Source: NORP309 sp964352735
Lineage (GTDB): Bacteria > Pseudomonadota > Gammaproteobacteria > Xanthomonadales > Marinicellaceae
NCBI GenBank assembly: GCA_964352735.1
Contig: CAYGTC010000006.1
Span: forward strand, 1 to 64,000
Direction: 5' to 3'
Length of the DNA stretch: 64,000 bases
The position numbers and the translations under genes are program-made. Under the pieces are notes generated by a model. That model did no database searches and was not told the origin of the DNA. It worked only from the letters and a program-made list of their open reading frames with translations. Positions 35,470 through 44,597 of the stretch are shown piece by piece (the stretch's first letter is position 1; every line of letters begins with the position of its first letter).

Positions 35470-36239
35470 ACCATTGTGATTCCAAGAATAAATTTGCACA
35501 ATTGATATTTGTAATTGTGACAGTTTTGATCTTATTGGTAATGGTATTTGTCGATCCAATTGCTCAAGATCAAGGTTATCATGATTTTATTGATGATAAG
35601 ACGCTCATGGGAGTTCCTCATTTTTGGAACGTGGTCTCAAATATTCCTTTTTTTATGGTCGGTATATGGGGCTTGATTACACTGAGTAAAATGCAATTCC
35701 TCAAGAATTTTCGTTATGCTTATCAATTGTGGTTTTTTGGTGTGATGACTGTCGCTTTTGGCTCAGGTTACTATCATTTGCAACCCCAAAATAGTACTTT
35801 AGTTTGGGATCGATTGCCCATGACGATAGCTTTTATGTCGTTGTTCAGTATCATCATTGCAGAGTTTGTTGATAAAAAACGCGGTGTTTTTTTATTATGG
35901 CCATTCCTAATCATTGGTGTATTTTCGGTTTTTTATTGGCAATGGACAGAAAGTCAATCAGCTGGTGATTTAAGATTGTATGTTGTTGTGCAATTCTTGC
36001 CAATGATTACTATTCCGGTGATTTTATTATTTTGTAAAGGGCGTTTTACACATAAATCAGGTTATTGGTGGTTACTGTTTTATTATTTTTTGGCTAAATT
36101 TTTGGAATATTTTGATACGGAAATTTACCAAAGTACTGGTCAACTTATGTCAGGTCATGCATTGAAACACATGGCTGCAGCGTTGGGTGTTTGGATGTTG
36201 TTAATCAGTTATAAAAAACGTTCTATTAATGTAAGTTAA
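35466..36239 (+). CDS. Ceramidase-like (CREST superfamily) multipass membrane protein
   Basis: A 257-residue membrane protein with about seven hydrophobic segments. DQGYHDFID and NVVSNIPFF near residues 36-65, YYHLQPQNSTLVWDRLPM near 100, and HALKHMAAALGVW near the end match the alkaline ceramidase/CREST pattern of spaced Asp and His residues thought to bind a metal. The bacterial substrate is unknown. Overlap with the preceding PLP gene (ATGA) makes a co-translated pair, placing it in the ovothiol operon by position only. It is convergent to pyrB with a 15-base gap. Confidence 0.8.
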   Translation: MNHCDSKNKFAQLIFVIVTVLILLVMVFVDPIAQDQGYHDFIDDKTLMGVPHFWNVVSNIPFFMVGIWGLITLSKMQFLKNFRYAYQLWFFGVMTVAFGSGYYHLQPQNSTLVWDRLPMTIAFMSLFSIIIAEFVDKKRGVFLLWPFLIIGVFSVFYWQWTESQSAGDLRLYVVVQFLPMITIPVILLFCKGRFTHKSGYWWLLFYYFLAKFLEYFDTEIYQSTGQLMSGHALKHMAAALGVWMLLISYKKRSINVS

Positions 36240-36254
36240 TTGTTTGCTGATTAG

Positions 36255-37154
36255 TCAATCAAACAAATAGGCTAAAACTGCTTGTCTGATCAATACACCA
36301 TTTTTCACCTGTTCCAGAATAACTGATGGTGGGTTGTCGGCAACATGTGAACTGATCTCTACTTCTCTATTAATTGGGCCGGGATGCATTACTATGCAGT
36401 CACTTTTCGCCAAATCCAAAAGTTGAGAGTTCAAACCATATTTTTGATGGTAATTTTCAAACTCAGGTATGTTTTTTTGTATGATGCGTTCTCTTTGAAT
36501 GCGCAGCATGACAATGACGTCACAATCGATCACAGCTTGTTGCATAGATTGACAAATGATTGCTTTCTCGTGGTAATCCGGTAGCAGTGCTTTTGGGCCA
36601 TAGAGGTGAACTTGCTGGTTCTCTAAAATATGCAAGGCGTCAATTAAAGAGTTGGCAACTCGAGAATGTTTGATGTCGCCAATGATAGTAATCTTTAGGT
36701 TTTTAATACTAGCTTTGTGTTTGCGAATGGTAAATGTATCAAGTAATGCTTGAGTTGGATGTTGATTGTTGCCATCACCTGCGTTAATTAATTTGATATT
36801 ATTAGGCAGGTACTGAGTGATCTGCTCAAATATGCCTGCTTCCGGATGTCTGATTACAAAAGCGTCAATTGGCATGGCTGCAAGTGTTTGCAAAGTGTCT
36901 TTCAGGGTTTCGCCTTTCGCTGTTGAACTTTTGTCAATATTAATGTTTATGACATCAGCGCCCAGTTTTTTTGCAGCCAATTCGAAAGAAACTTGTGTCC
37001 TGGTGCTGTTTTCAAAAAAAATATTAGCCACGGTTTTACCGCGTAAGATTTTTCTTTTTTTCTTTTGTGAGGTATTGTCAAGTTGTGATGCTTTATCAAA
37101 TATTGCTGTTATGTTCTTGTGATCTAGGTTTTTTATATCTAAAAGAGTTTTCAT
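36255..37154 (-). CDS. pyrB: Aspartate carbamoyltransferase catalytic subunit
   Basis: A 299-residue ATCase. The carbamoyl-phosphate site is FFENSTRTQVSFE, followed by KSSTAKGETLKDT with the mobile-loop Lys, IRHPEAG, and NAGDGNNQHPTQALLD, then a closing HPGPINREVEI. It catalyses the first committed step of pyrimidine synthesis. It is a Pseudomonas-type PyrB in a block with ruvX, algH, tonB and gshB, but pyrR and pyrC are not beside it. It shares an ATGA overlap with ruvX. Confidence 0.96.
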   Translation of the reverse strand: MKTLLDIKNLDHKNITAIFDKASQLDNTSQKKKRKILRGKTVANIFFENSTRTQVSFELAAKKLGADVININIDKSSTAKGETLKDTLQTLAAMPIDAFVIRHPEAGIFEQITQYLPNNIKLINAGDGNNQHPTQALLDTFTIRKHKASIKNLKITIIGDIKHSRVANSLIDALHILENQQVHLYGPKALLPDYHEKAIICQSMQQAVIDCDVIVMLRIQRERIIQKNIPEFENYHQKYGLNSQLLDLAKSDCIVMHPGPINREVEISSHVADNPPSVILEQVKNGVLIRQAVLAYLFD

Positions 37155-37576
37155 GTGAGTTCATTTAACCATCTTTGTAATATGTTTTTTGCTGCATGAG
37201 CATCTAAACTTTTGTTGTGTTTCTTTTTAGCCATTCCATGTTTTCTGGCATCGGCAAAATCTGATTGTGCTTGCATTGAACTGTATCTTTCATCAACTTC
37301 GAAAACTTCGATTTGATAACGATTACGAACTTTGTTTGCAAAGTTTTTGGCTTGCTTGGTTGACAACTGCTCTTGACCGTTTTCAGTTAAAGGCCTGCCG
37401 ATAATGATGGCACTGGGTTGCCATTGTTTTATTATGGTGTCTAATTCATCCCAATTGAATTTATGATTGGTATGAATGGTTTTTAATGCCGATGCTGTTT
37501 TGGTTATGCTTTGACCTATGGCAACGCCAATATTGGCCAATCCAAAATCAATGCCAATGTAACTTTCGTTAAGCAT
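37151..37576 (-). CDS. ruvX: Putative pre-16S rRNA nuclease / Holliday junction resolvase-like
   Basis: A 141-residue YqgF/RuvX protein with an RNase H-like fold. IGIDFGLANIGVAIG begins the first acidic strand; IIIGRPLTENGQEQ and VDERYSSMQAQ carry the later acidic positions; the SLDAHAAKNIL Asp is near the end. It is implicated in 16S rRNA 5'-end processing. The start at 37576 overlaps the end of the algH frame. An ATG at 37615 is open but would overlap algH by 47 bases. Confidence 0.93.
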   Translation of the reverse strand: MLNESYIGIDFGLANIGVAIGQSITKTASALKTIHTNHKFNWDELDTIIKQWQPSAIIIGRPLTENGQEQLSTKQAKNFANKVRNRYQIEVFEVDERYSSMQAQSDFADARKHGMAKKKHNKSLDAHAAKNILQRWLNELT

Positions 37577-38123
37577 GACCAGCAGAGGTGATGCTTTTAT
37601 AGTCGTTAATACCAATCAACGATAAGGCTTTTTCCCATTTTTGTTGGGTGGGGGTGTTAAATATAACCTCTAAATCTGCCGGGCAAGTCAGCCAAGCATT
37701 TTCCGCGATCTCTTGCTCTAATTGATCCTTTTGCCAACTTGAATAGCCAAGGATGAACTGCCATTGATGTTCAAAAGTGTTTTTTGCTATATCTTTCAAT
37801 AAGTCTTTTGATGTGGTTAAAGTCAAGTGCTCTTTGATACGAATTGAACTGCTGAACAAATGATTGTTTCGATGAATGACAAAGCCGCAATTTTGATTTA
37901 GGGGGCCACCACTGAGTGCAATGTGATTAGATGCTGGAGTATCCAGATTTAAATCAGAAAAAATTTCTTCGGTTGTCAGTTGCATAGGATGATTGATGAT
38001 AAGTCCCATGGCTCCATTGGTGTTGTGTTCACAAATGAGAACGACAGCCTGTTTAAATCTCTCGTCTTGCATGTCGGGTAATGCGATCAACATTTGCTGA
38101 TTAAAGTTCATTTCAGTGATCAT
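37569..38123 (-). CDS. algH: YqgE/AlgH family protein
   Basis: A 184-residue YqgE/AlgH protein. LIALPDMQDERFKQAVVLICEHN opens the domain, with GAMGLIINHPM and a later LSGGPLNQNCGFVIHR. The fold is known; the role is not settled, though AlgH has been linked to alginate regulation in Pseudomonas. It is coupled to tonB by an ATGA overlap, which fixes the start at 38123 rather than the upstream 38159. It precedes ruvX, as in many gammaproteobacteria. Confidence 0.93.
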   Translation of the reverse strand: MITEMNFNQQMLIALPDMQDERFKQAVVLICEHNTNGAMGLIINHPMQLTTEEIFSDLNLDTPASNHIALSGGPLNQNCGFVIHRNNHLFSSSIRIKEHLTLTTSKDLLKDIAKNTFEHQWQFILGYSSWQKDQLEQEIAENAWLTCPADLEVIFNTPTQQKWEKALSLIGINDYKSITSAGHA

Positions 38124-38977
38124 TTTTGTTTTAACTTGTTGCCTGGTAAAAATTGCCAAGTTCTGGTAATGTAAAGAAGGTCGATTTTATTTTTATTTTC
38201 TGGTAAAGGTTCAAATGGACCTGATAATTGTACCAGATGTTCAGCTGCATCATCTATAGATTTAAATCCTGATGATTGAATTATTTTAATTTCTTTTATG
38301 GTGCCTTCTGAGGTGATCCCGACTGTCATGATCAATGTGCCAACAAACCCTCTTTTACGTGCTTCATCAGGATAATTGAGATTGCTTACGCGTTCAATTT
38401 TTTCCACCCATGTTTGCATGTATTCTGCGAACTCAAATGATTTGGTGTTGGCTGAAATGTACTTGGATCTGGGTCTCTTGGCATAGGCTTCCAATCGATC
38501 AGAAATGTTGTTTTCTAACTTTGCCAGTTTTTGATTCTTAGTCAATGGTTTGTCATTGTTTGGGTCTTTGTTAATGGTTTCAGGAGTGGTCACGGCAGAT
38601 TTGACTTTGAGGTCTGCATCGATTGTTGTTACCAGTTCAGTATTTTTAACTTCATCCAAGTTAGGTGTGTTTTCTACCTGTTCCTGTAAATGATTGCCTT
38701 GATCATCAGCTGCCAATCCTGTTTTTATGTTTTGAGGCCGAACATTGTTTTCAGACTCGCCACCACCTTGTTGATCATTTTCAGCCAAATAATCTGCATC
38801 TTCAGATTTTTGAAGGCTTTTTTGTTTGGATAATATGACGTCTAAGCTGGGCAGTGACTCTGTATTGCTGGGGTCTTCAGAGGTAAATACTATGCCCAAT
38901 ACAAGTGCAGCGATCAACAATGCACTGAGTGTAAATGTAAGAACATTCTTATCAACAGTTGATATCTTCGATTTCAC
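38120..38977 (-). CDS. TonB-family energy transducer
   Basis: A 285-residue protein with an N-terminal membrane helix (about residues 13-32). A long polar periplasmic linker (about 35-190), Asn/Asp/Glu-rich and without the Pro-Lys repeats of classic TonB, follows. The C-terminal TonB domain has NLNYPDEARKRGFVGTLIMT, GITSEGTIKEIKII and a final TRTWQFLP. It links proton-motive force to outer-membrane receptors through ExbB/ExbD, which are not in this window. It is coupled to gshB and algH by ATGA overlaps. Confidence 0.9.
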   Translation of the reverse strand: MKSKISTVDKNVLTFTLSALLIAALVLGIVFTSEDPSNTESLPSLDVILSKQKSLQKSEDADYLAENDQQGGGESENNVRPQNIKTGLAADDQGNHLQEQVENTPNLDEVKNTELVTTIDADLKVKSAVTTPETINKDPNNDKPLTKNQKLAKLENNISDRLEAYAKRPRSKYISANTKSFEFAEYMQTWVEKIERVSNLNYPDEARKRGFVGTLIMTVGITSEGTIKEIKIIQSSGFKSIDDAAEHLVQLSGPFEPLPENKNKIDLLYITRTWQFLPGNKLKQK

Positions 38978-39915
38978 GGCATTAATTTTTCAATTTCATC
39001 GAATAATATTGCTGCAATATTCAGGTTGAATTGCGCATCAAGCTCTCTAATGCAAGTAGGGCTGGTGACATTGACTTCCGTTAAATAGTTGCCAATAACA
39101 TCAATACCAGCAAAAAGAATGCCCATTTTTTTTAATACTGGACCAACAGCTTGGCAAATTTTATAGTCATGTTCAGTTAACGGTCTTCCTTCGCCAGTTC
39201 CCCCTTTTGCGAGATTGCCTCTAAAGTCTTCATCTGAAGGGATTCTTGCTAAAGCGTATGGAATGGGTTGCCCATTAACCAGTAAAATACGTTTATCTCC
39301 TTCAGATATTTCAGGGATGAATTGTTGTGCCATGGTCGTTCTTGTGCCATTATTGGTGACAGTTTCAATGATGACATTGAGGTTTTTGTCATTTTTACCT
39401 GTTTGAAAGATTGAAGCCCCTCCCATTCCATCCATTGGTTTTATGATGACTTTGTCCAATGTTTTGGCAAATTTCTTTATATGTTCTGGGTTTCTTGAAA
39501 TTAAACTTTTAGGGCTAAATTCTGAAAAAGTTTCAGTGAAGAACTTTTCATTGGCATCTCTGAGTGCCTGTGGGTTGTTAACTATCAGTACGCCTTTTTT
39601 TTGAGCCAAATCCATTATATAAGTGTCCATGATGTATTCCATGTCAAATGGGGGATCTTTTCTCATTAAGATCACGTTAAGTTCTGTTATCTCAATGGAT
39701 TGACTGCTTGTTACTTCGTACCAATTGCTGGGGTCTTCAGTTAATGTCAAGCATTGGCTGTCGCAATAAGGTTGGTGGTCTTTAATATATATGCCATTTT
39801 GTGTCATATAATGAATTTCATACCCTCTTGTTTGAGCTTCAAGCATCATTGCAAATGTTGAATCTTTTTTTATATTGATCTCATCAATTGAGTCCATCAA
39901 GATGCCAATTTTCAT
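38974..39915 (-). CDS. gshB: Glutathione synthetase
   Basis: A 313-residue GshB. The start MKIGILMDSID is typical, MRKDPPFDMEYI follows, the ATP-grasp core includes KPMDGMGGASIF, and ILLVNGQPIPYALARIP and NVTSPTCIREL close it. It joins gamma-glutamylcysteine and glycine with ATP to form glutathione. It is the first gene of a five-gene minus-strand operon, with each pair overlapping by 4 to 11 bases. Its promoter must lie in the 39916-40681 gap. Confidence 0.96.
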   Translation of the reverse strand: MKIGILMDSIDEINIKKDSTFAMMLEAQTRGYEIHYMTQNGIYIKDHQPYCDSQCLTLTEDPSNWYEVTSSQSIEITELNVILMRKDPPFDMEYIMDTYIMDLAQKKGVLIVNNPQALRDANEKFFTETFSEFSPKSLISRNPEHIKKFAKTLDKVIIKPMDGMGGASIFQTGKNDKNLNVIIETVTNNGTRTTMAQQFIPEISEGDKRILLVNGQPIPYALARIPSDEDFRGNLAKGGTGEGRPLTEHDYKICQAVGPVLKKMGILFAGIDVIGNYLTEVNVTSPTCIRELDAQFNLNIAAILFDEIEKLMP

Positions 39916-40681
39916 ATTGTTTTCTCTTTAGTTAATTTCATTAATAATCACGATTGCGATTATACTCAAGTCAATATCTTTAATCACCCTAAACACTGTA
40001 TTTTTATTAAAAGCCCCTATAGAGTGTGGCTTTTATATGAGTCAGCAAGAAAATTGTGTACTGAATCACTCTTTAAAATTTAGTAATATAAAACACTTGA
40101 TTTTATAGGTTCTGAGTATTTTTAGTTGCTTATCTCAAGATTTTAAAGGTGTGAGGGTTTGAACCTGTTGTATAAAATCTTCTATAACTGCTTGGAAAAT
40201 AATGGCATTGACTAAACAAATTTTAACAAAATTAACACCAATTATAACTAGTAGTTTTGAATCTGCCGTAGTAGACTATCATTTATATAAATTAAACATG
40301 AGTTGTAGTTTAGTAACCCCATTTAAAGTGAACTTATAGTATTAGTGATACATTGGTTTGGCTAAAAATGTCATCATGAAAATATCGCTCTAGTTAACTA
40401 TTGTCAGATCGTTATTGAATTATGTAATTTTTTGTACTAAATCTAATTTTATGAATCATATTACTGAGAAAAGTTTAAAAAAATGTCATATTTTTGATTA
40501 TCATTTGTAATGGTGTAAAAAATAAGTTATTTTCTTATAAAATACTAGGTTAGGATAATAAGTTAATAATTTGAATTAACAATTGTTTGATAAATAAATG
40601 ATGAAAATTGATAATATTTGAAGTATCCTAGAATTAAATATAGGTTTATATTTCATTTATCATTTCATACAAGCAAACTAA
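39916..40681. other. Long AT-rich divergent intergenic region
   Basis: This is 766 bases between gshB and pilG, much richer in A and T than the genes. A hairpin with 8-bp arms TAAAAGCC and GGCTTTTA is at 40008-40035. A 45-codon open frame (40202-40339), preceded by GGAA, is open but random-looking. I see no RNA gene, operator or clear promoter. It must contain the pilG-operon promoter and gshB promoter. Confidence 0.45.
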
Positions 40682-41128
40682 ATGTTTGAAAATCTATTAT
40701 ATAAATTAAAAAATAAGGGTAAATCAGTGAGCGAAAATAATACAGAGTTGAGTTTAAAAGGTTTAAAGGTAATGGTGATTGATGATTCTAAAACCATTCG
40801 AAGGACTGCCGAAACCCTTTTGAAAAAAGAAGGGTGTGATGTGGTTTCTGTAGAAAATGGATATGAAGCGCTTTCTCTAATATCTGATCTTCATCCGAAT
40901 ATTATATTTGTTGATATCATGATGCCTCGATTAGATGGTTATAAAACTTGTGCGTTAATTAAGATGAATCAGGAGTTCAAATCAACACCTGTAATTATGT
41001 TGTCATCCAAAGATGGGTTGTTTGATAAAGCAAAAGGGAAAGTTGTTGGTGCGGAGCTTTACTTAACTAAACCATTTACGAAAGAAGAATTGTTGGATGC
41101 AATAAATACACATATTAAAGTGAGTTAA
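40682..41128 (+). CDS. pilG: Twitching motility response regulator PilG
   Basis: A 148-residue single-domain response regulator. GLKVMVIDDSKTIRRTAETL opens the domain, the phospho-acceptor is D78 in FVDIMMPRLDG, and the key Lys lies in YLTKPF. The SSKDGLFDKAKG segment is a PilG trademark. It accepts phosphate from ChpA and supports type IV pilus extension. A separate pilH gene, which usually follows, is missing. Confidence 0.94.
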   Translation: MFENLLYKLKNKGKSVSENNTELSLKGLKVMVIDDSKTIRRTAETLLKKEGCDVVSVENGYEALSLISDLHPNIIFVDIMMPRLDGYKTCALIKMNQEFKSTPVIMLSSKDGLFDKAKGKVVGAELYLTKPFTKEELLDAINTHIKVS

Positions 41129-41131
41129 AAT

Positions 41132-41674
41132 ATGGCAAAAAACAGTATAAAACCTTTTGAGTTATTAACTGAATATGAAAGATTAAGTCTTAAACATACA
41201 GTTGAACTTCAAGAGGTTGAAATTAAGGGGCAATGGTCTGGAGTTGGATTTAAAGTTAATGACGTGAATTTTGTATTGGCGATTGGTAAAATTATTGAGG
41301 TGCTCATCCTCACAGAAACCACTAAAATACCTGGCATTTCCCCATGGGTTCTTGGTTTAGGCAATATTCGGGGTAACTTAATACCAATTATTGACCTAAA
41401 ATCATTTCTATTTAATAAACCTACAAAAATTACAGGGCATACCCGGATGGTTGTAATACAACAGGTGGGTGGTCAGGCTGGTTTGGTTGTTGATGAAGTC
41501 TTTGGGCAAAAACACTTTGCCAGAGCGCAAATGATTAGTGAATCAGAGTTGTCGGATGAAGGGGCTTTGAAATATACCAAAATAGCGTATAGAGAAACCG
41601 ACAATGTTTGGAATGTATTAGAATATGATATGTTAATCAATGACCCGTCATTTCAAAATGCAGCAGCAATATAA
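41132..41674 (+). CDS. pilI: CheW-like coupling protein PilI
   Basis: A 180-residue CheW-fold protein that couples the receptor PilJ to ChpA. WSGVGFKVNDVNFVLAIGKI, the PGISPWVLGLGNIRGNLIPI core and IDLKSF are typical of PilI. It lies three bases after pilG. CheW proteins are scaffolds without catalysis. Gene order pilG-pilI-pilJ supports the name. Confidence 0.93.
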   Translation: MAKNSIKPFELLTEYERLSLKHTVELQEVEIKGQWSGVGFKVNDVNFVLAIGKIIEVLILTETTKIPGISPWVLGLGNIRGNLIPIIDLKSFLFNKPTKITGHTRMVVIQQVGGQAGLVVDEVFGQKHFARAQMISESELSDEGALKYTKIAYRETDNVWNVLEYDMLINDPSFQNAAAI

Positions 41675-41692
41675 CGAAAAGAGAGTGTAAGT

Positions 41693-43714
41693 ATGAGTGT
41701 TACGTCAAGCGATTTAAGCGGACAAGCAAGAACCCTGCCAACTTGGCAGGTTGTGATTTTATTACTGTTAATCATCAGTTTTATTGTCAACTCAATTATG
41801 TTGAATAAACTTGAGTCTGACAGAGTTGAGCACGTTAGGGCGACAGATGATATTCAGATTAAAGCCCAACAATTGGCACAGCATGCAGTATTGGCATCAT
41901 CAGGAAACCAGGAAGCTTTTAATGACCTTAAGCTTAAAAGGGGAATTATCGCAGAAAAAATCACATCATTAATAGAAGGTGAAGCAAATGGAGCTTATCC
42001 TGAAGTGCCAGTCATCGTTGCTGATTCACTGGCTTTGGTCAATGATATCTGGGTAACCATCAACGGAAATGTAGATAAAATTCTGGATAAGCAGGTTCTT
42101 ATTGAAGATATGTCAGCAATTTATAATAAATTTGCCTCTCAAATTCCTGTGTTACAAGCCAAAAGTGACGAAGTTGTCAAACAACTGGTTAAAGTTAATG
42201 GCACAAGAGAACAAATACGATTAGCAGGTCAACAACAGGTGCTCGCAGATAGAATGCTCAGAAGGATGGGTGAAGTACTCAAAGGCGGCATGACAGCAGT
42301 TCAAGCTGCTGATGGTCTTGATGATGATACCAGACGATTCTCTAAAGTATTGAATGGAATGTTCAATGGTGATGAAAACATTAAGGCAGTCGTTGATAAA
42401 AATGTTATTGAATTGTTGGGTGGGGTTTATAACACATTCAATAGTTTGCAAGGTGATATAGAAGAAGTGATGAATGCTCAAGACTTGTTTGAGGCACAAA
42501 TTGCAACCGATGACATCGTCAGTGATACACCCAATATGGTTGAAAAAGCAAAAGACCTTTCTCAAAGATTGGGCTCAGTAAAGACTTTAATACCTTCTGC
42601 TGAGGCACAATATGCACTTGGTGCTTTATCCGTACTATGGTTAGTTTTTATTCTATTCTCACTGACCAAAAATGATCGTAAGCGTGCAAAAGTTGCCCAA
42701 GAACTCAACGAAAGAAACCAATTGGCTATTCTCAGATTACTTGATGAAATGGGTTCACTGGCAGATGGTGATCTGACGGTAAATGCTACTGTGAGTGAAG
42801 ACATTACTGGCGCAATTGCAGACTCAGTAAACTTTGCAGTAGAAGCATTAAGAAGCTTGGTAAAAACCATTAATGACGCTTCAGTAGGTGTGGCCTCGGC
42901 AGCACAAGAAGCCCAGGCAACTGCATTGCACTTGGCAGAAGCGAGTGAGCATCAAGCACATCAGATTACCAATGCATCTGCTGCCATTAATGAGATTGCA
43001 GTGTCTATTGATGAAGTATCGATTAACTCTTTAGAGTCAGCAGATGTTGCACAAAGATCAGTATTGATTGCACATAATGGCGCAGAAATTGTACGTCAAA
43101 CCATTAAAGGAATGGATAACATCAGAAACCAAATTCAAGAAACATCTAAAAGAATCAAACGTCTGGGTGAAAGCTCTCAAGAAATTGGTAATATCGTAGA
43201 ATTAATTAATGATATTTCTGAACAAACGAATATATTGGCATTGAATGCTGCGATTCAAGCGGCATCAGCTGGTGAAGCGGGCCGTGGTTTTGCGGTCGTT
43301 GCTGATGAGGTACAGAGTTTGGCTGAAAGGGCATCTAATGCAACGAAACAAATCGAGACTTTGGTACAAACCATTCAGTCGGATACAAATGAAGCTGTAT
43401 CATCTATGGAACAAACCACTGCTGAAGTGGTAGATGGTGCAAAACGCGCAGAAAATGCTGGTGATGCATTGACAGAAATTGAGGCTGTATCGAATGATTT
43501 GGCGGAGTTAATTCAAAATATATCTGAGTCAGCTAAGCAACAATCTGTGGCAGCAACAAATATTTCAGGCACCATGAACGTGATTCAGGAAATTACTACA
43601 CAAACATCAGTTGGTACCCAACAAACAGCTGAATCAATTGGTAACCTAGTTGAACTTGCAAATGAGTTAAGACTCTCGGTTGAAGACTTTAAATTGCCTA
43701 CTGATGATTACTGA
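41693..43714 (+). CDS. pilJ: Methyl-accepting chemotaxis protein PilJ
   Basis: A 673-residue receptor. The first membrane span is near 18-37, followed by a periplasmic PilJ-type helical sensor, a second span near 300-320, a HAMP-like linker and the signalling domain (about 400-670). That domain has the hairpin tip NDISEQTNILALNAAIQA with GEAGRGFAVVADEVQ. It senses surface contact or type IV pilin and controls ChpA. Putative methylation Gln/Glu pairs are present around the tip. AAAGAGAG precedes the ATG. Confidence 0.94.
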   Translation: MSVTSSDLSGQARTLPTWQVVILLLLIISFIVNSIMLNKLESDRVEHVRATDDIQIKAQQLAQHAVLASSGNQEAFNDLKLKRGIIAEKITSLIEGEANGAYPEVPVIVADSLALVNDIWVTINGNVDKILDKQVLIEDMSAIYNKFASQIPVLQAKSDEVVKQLVKVNGTREQIRLAGQQQVLADRMLRRMGEVLKGGMTAVQAADGLDDDTRRFSKVLNGMFNGDENIKAVVDKNVIELLGGVYNTFNSLQGDIEEVMNAQDLFEAQIATDDIVSDTPNMVEKAKDLSQRLGSVKTLIPSAEAQYALGALSVLWLVFILFSLTKNDRKRAKVAQELNERNQLAILRLLDEMGSLADGDLTVNATVSEDITGAIADSVNFAVEALRSLVKTINDASVGVASAAQEAQATALHLAEASEHQAHQITNASAAINEIAVSIDEVSINSLESADVAQRSVLIAHNGAEIVRQTIKGMDNIRNQIQETSKRIKRLGESSQEIGNIVELINDISEQTNILALNAAIQAASAGEAGRGFAVVADEVQSLAERASNATKQIETLVQTIQSDTNEAVSSMEQTTAEVVDGAKRAENAGDALTEIEAVSNDLAELIQNISESAKQQSVAATNISGTMNVIQEITTQTSVGTQQTAESIGNLVELANELRLSVEDFKLPTDDY

Positions 43715-43730
43715 TTGTTAGAACAAAATA

Positions 43731-44588
43731 GTGAAACATAACGTTAAAGACAGTGTAATATTTCTTCCAGATTTCAAATTGTTTGATTATGAAAAATGGT
43801 CTGAAATGTTAGAGAAAAGGGTTGGGATAACCGTTCCTAAAGAACGAGAAGCTTTTTTGCAAACTAAAGTTTGGTCAAGAATGAGAGAGTTGAAGATTGA
43901 ATCATTCTCGGAATATTGGCAGGTTATAAATAATGGCATTACTGGTGAACTAGAATGGAGTCAACTGCTTGACAGATTGACCGTTCATGAAACAAGCTTT
44001 TTCAGACATAAGCCTTCTTATGATTTGGTGAAAAAAGATTTCAGTTATGTACTGAAGAGGTATCGGAAATTTCACTACAAAGTATGGTGTGTAAGTTGTG
44101 CAACAGGTGAAGAACCTTACTCATTAGCAATGATGATACATGCATTAAAAGAGGCATCTGATAAAAATAATATTTATTATGGTATCACCGCGACTGATGT
44201 AAGCAAGCCAGCATTATCTTTAGGAAACAATGCATATTACAGTAAAGATAAACTAAAAGAAATTGAGTATGCTTATAGAAAATATTTAGTGGATGTTAAC
44301 GAAAATATATTTTCTATAGATGAAAAAATTAAACAAAGAGTGGCATTTGGTGTGTTTAACTTATTAAAAATAAATGAAATGCCGAAAATAAAATTTGACA
44401 TAATATTTTGTCAAAATGTTTTGATATATTTTTCAAAAGATAAAAAAATTGAAATTTTAGAAGGTTTTAAAAGGTTCTTGAAAAAAGGTGGAATGTTAAT
44501 TCTTAATCCCGCTGATATTGGTAACTGGAAGAGTCCAAACATGACAAGAATAACCTACAAAAGAACTTTAGCATATAAATTAGACTAG
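43731..44588 (+). CDS. pilK: CheR-type methyltransferase PilK
   Basis: A 285-residue CheR. The receptor-binding helix and substrate loop have LTVHETSFFRHKPSY. The SAM domain has VWCVSCATGEEPYSLAM, ITATDVSKPALS and IIFCQNVLIYFS. It methylates PilJ glutamates. There is no TPR extension. It is 16 bases downstream of pilJ and 9 bases before chpA. PilK is the adaptational partner of ChpB. Confidence 0.93.
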   Translation: MKHNVKDSVIFLPDFKLFDYEKWSEMLEKRVGITVPKEREAFLQTKVWSRMRELKIESFSEYWQVINNGITGELEWSQLLDRLTVHETSFFRHKPSYDLVKKDFSYVLKRYRKFHYKVWCVSCATGEEPYSLAMMIHALKEASDKNNIYYGITATDVSKPALSLGNNAYYSKDKLKEIEYAYRKYLVDVNENIFSIDEKIKQRVAFGVFNLLKINEMPKIKFDIIFCQNVLIYFSKDKKIEILEGFKRFLKKGGMLILNPADIGNWKSPNMTRITYKRTLAYKLD

Positions 44589-44597
44589 AATAAAAAT

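Noticed and set aside
40202..40339. 45-codon frame with GGAA upstream in the gshB-pilG gap
   Set aside because: Too short, random-looking residues, no membrane or signal feature. Kept only as a note.
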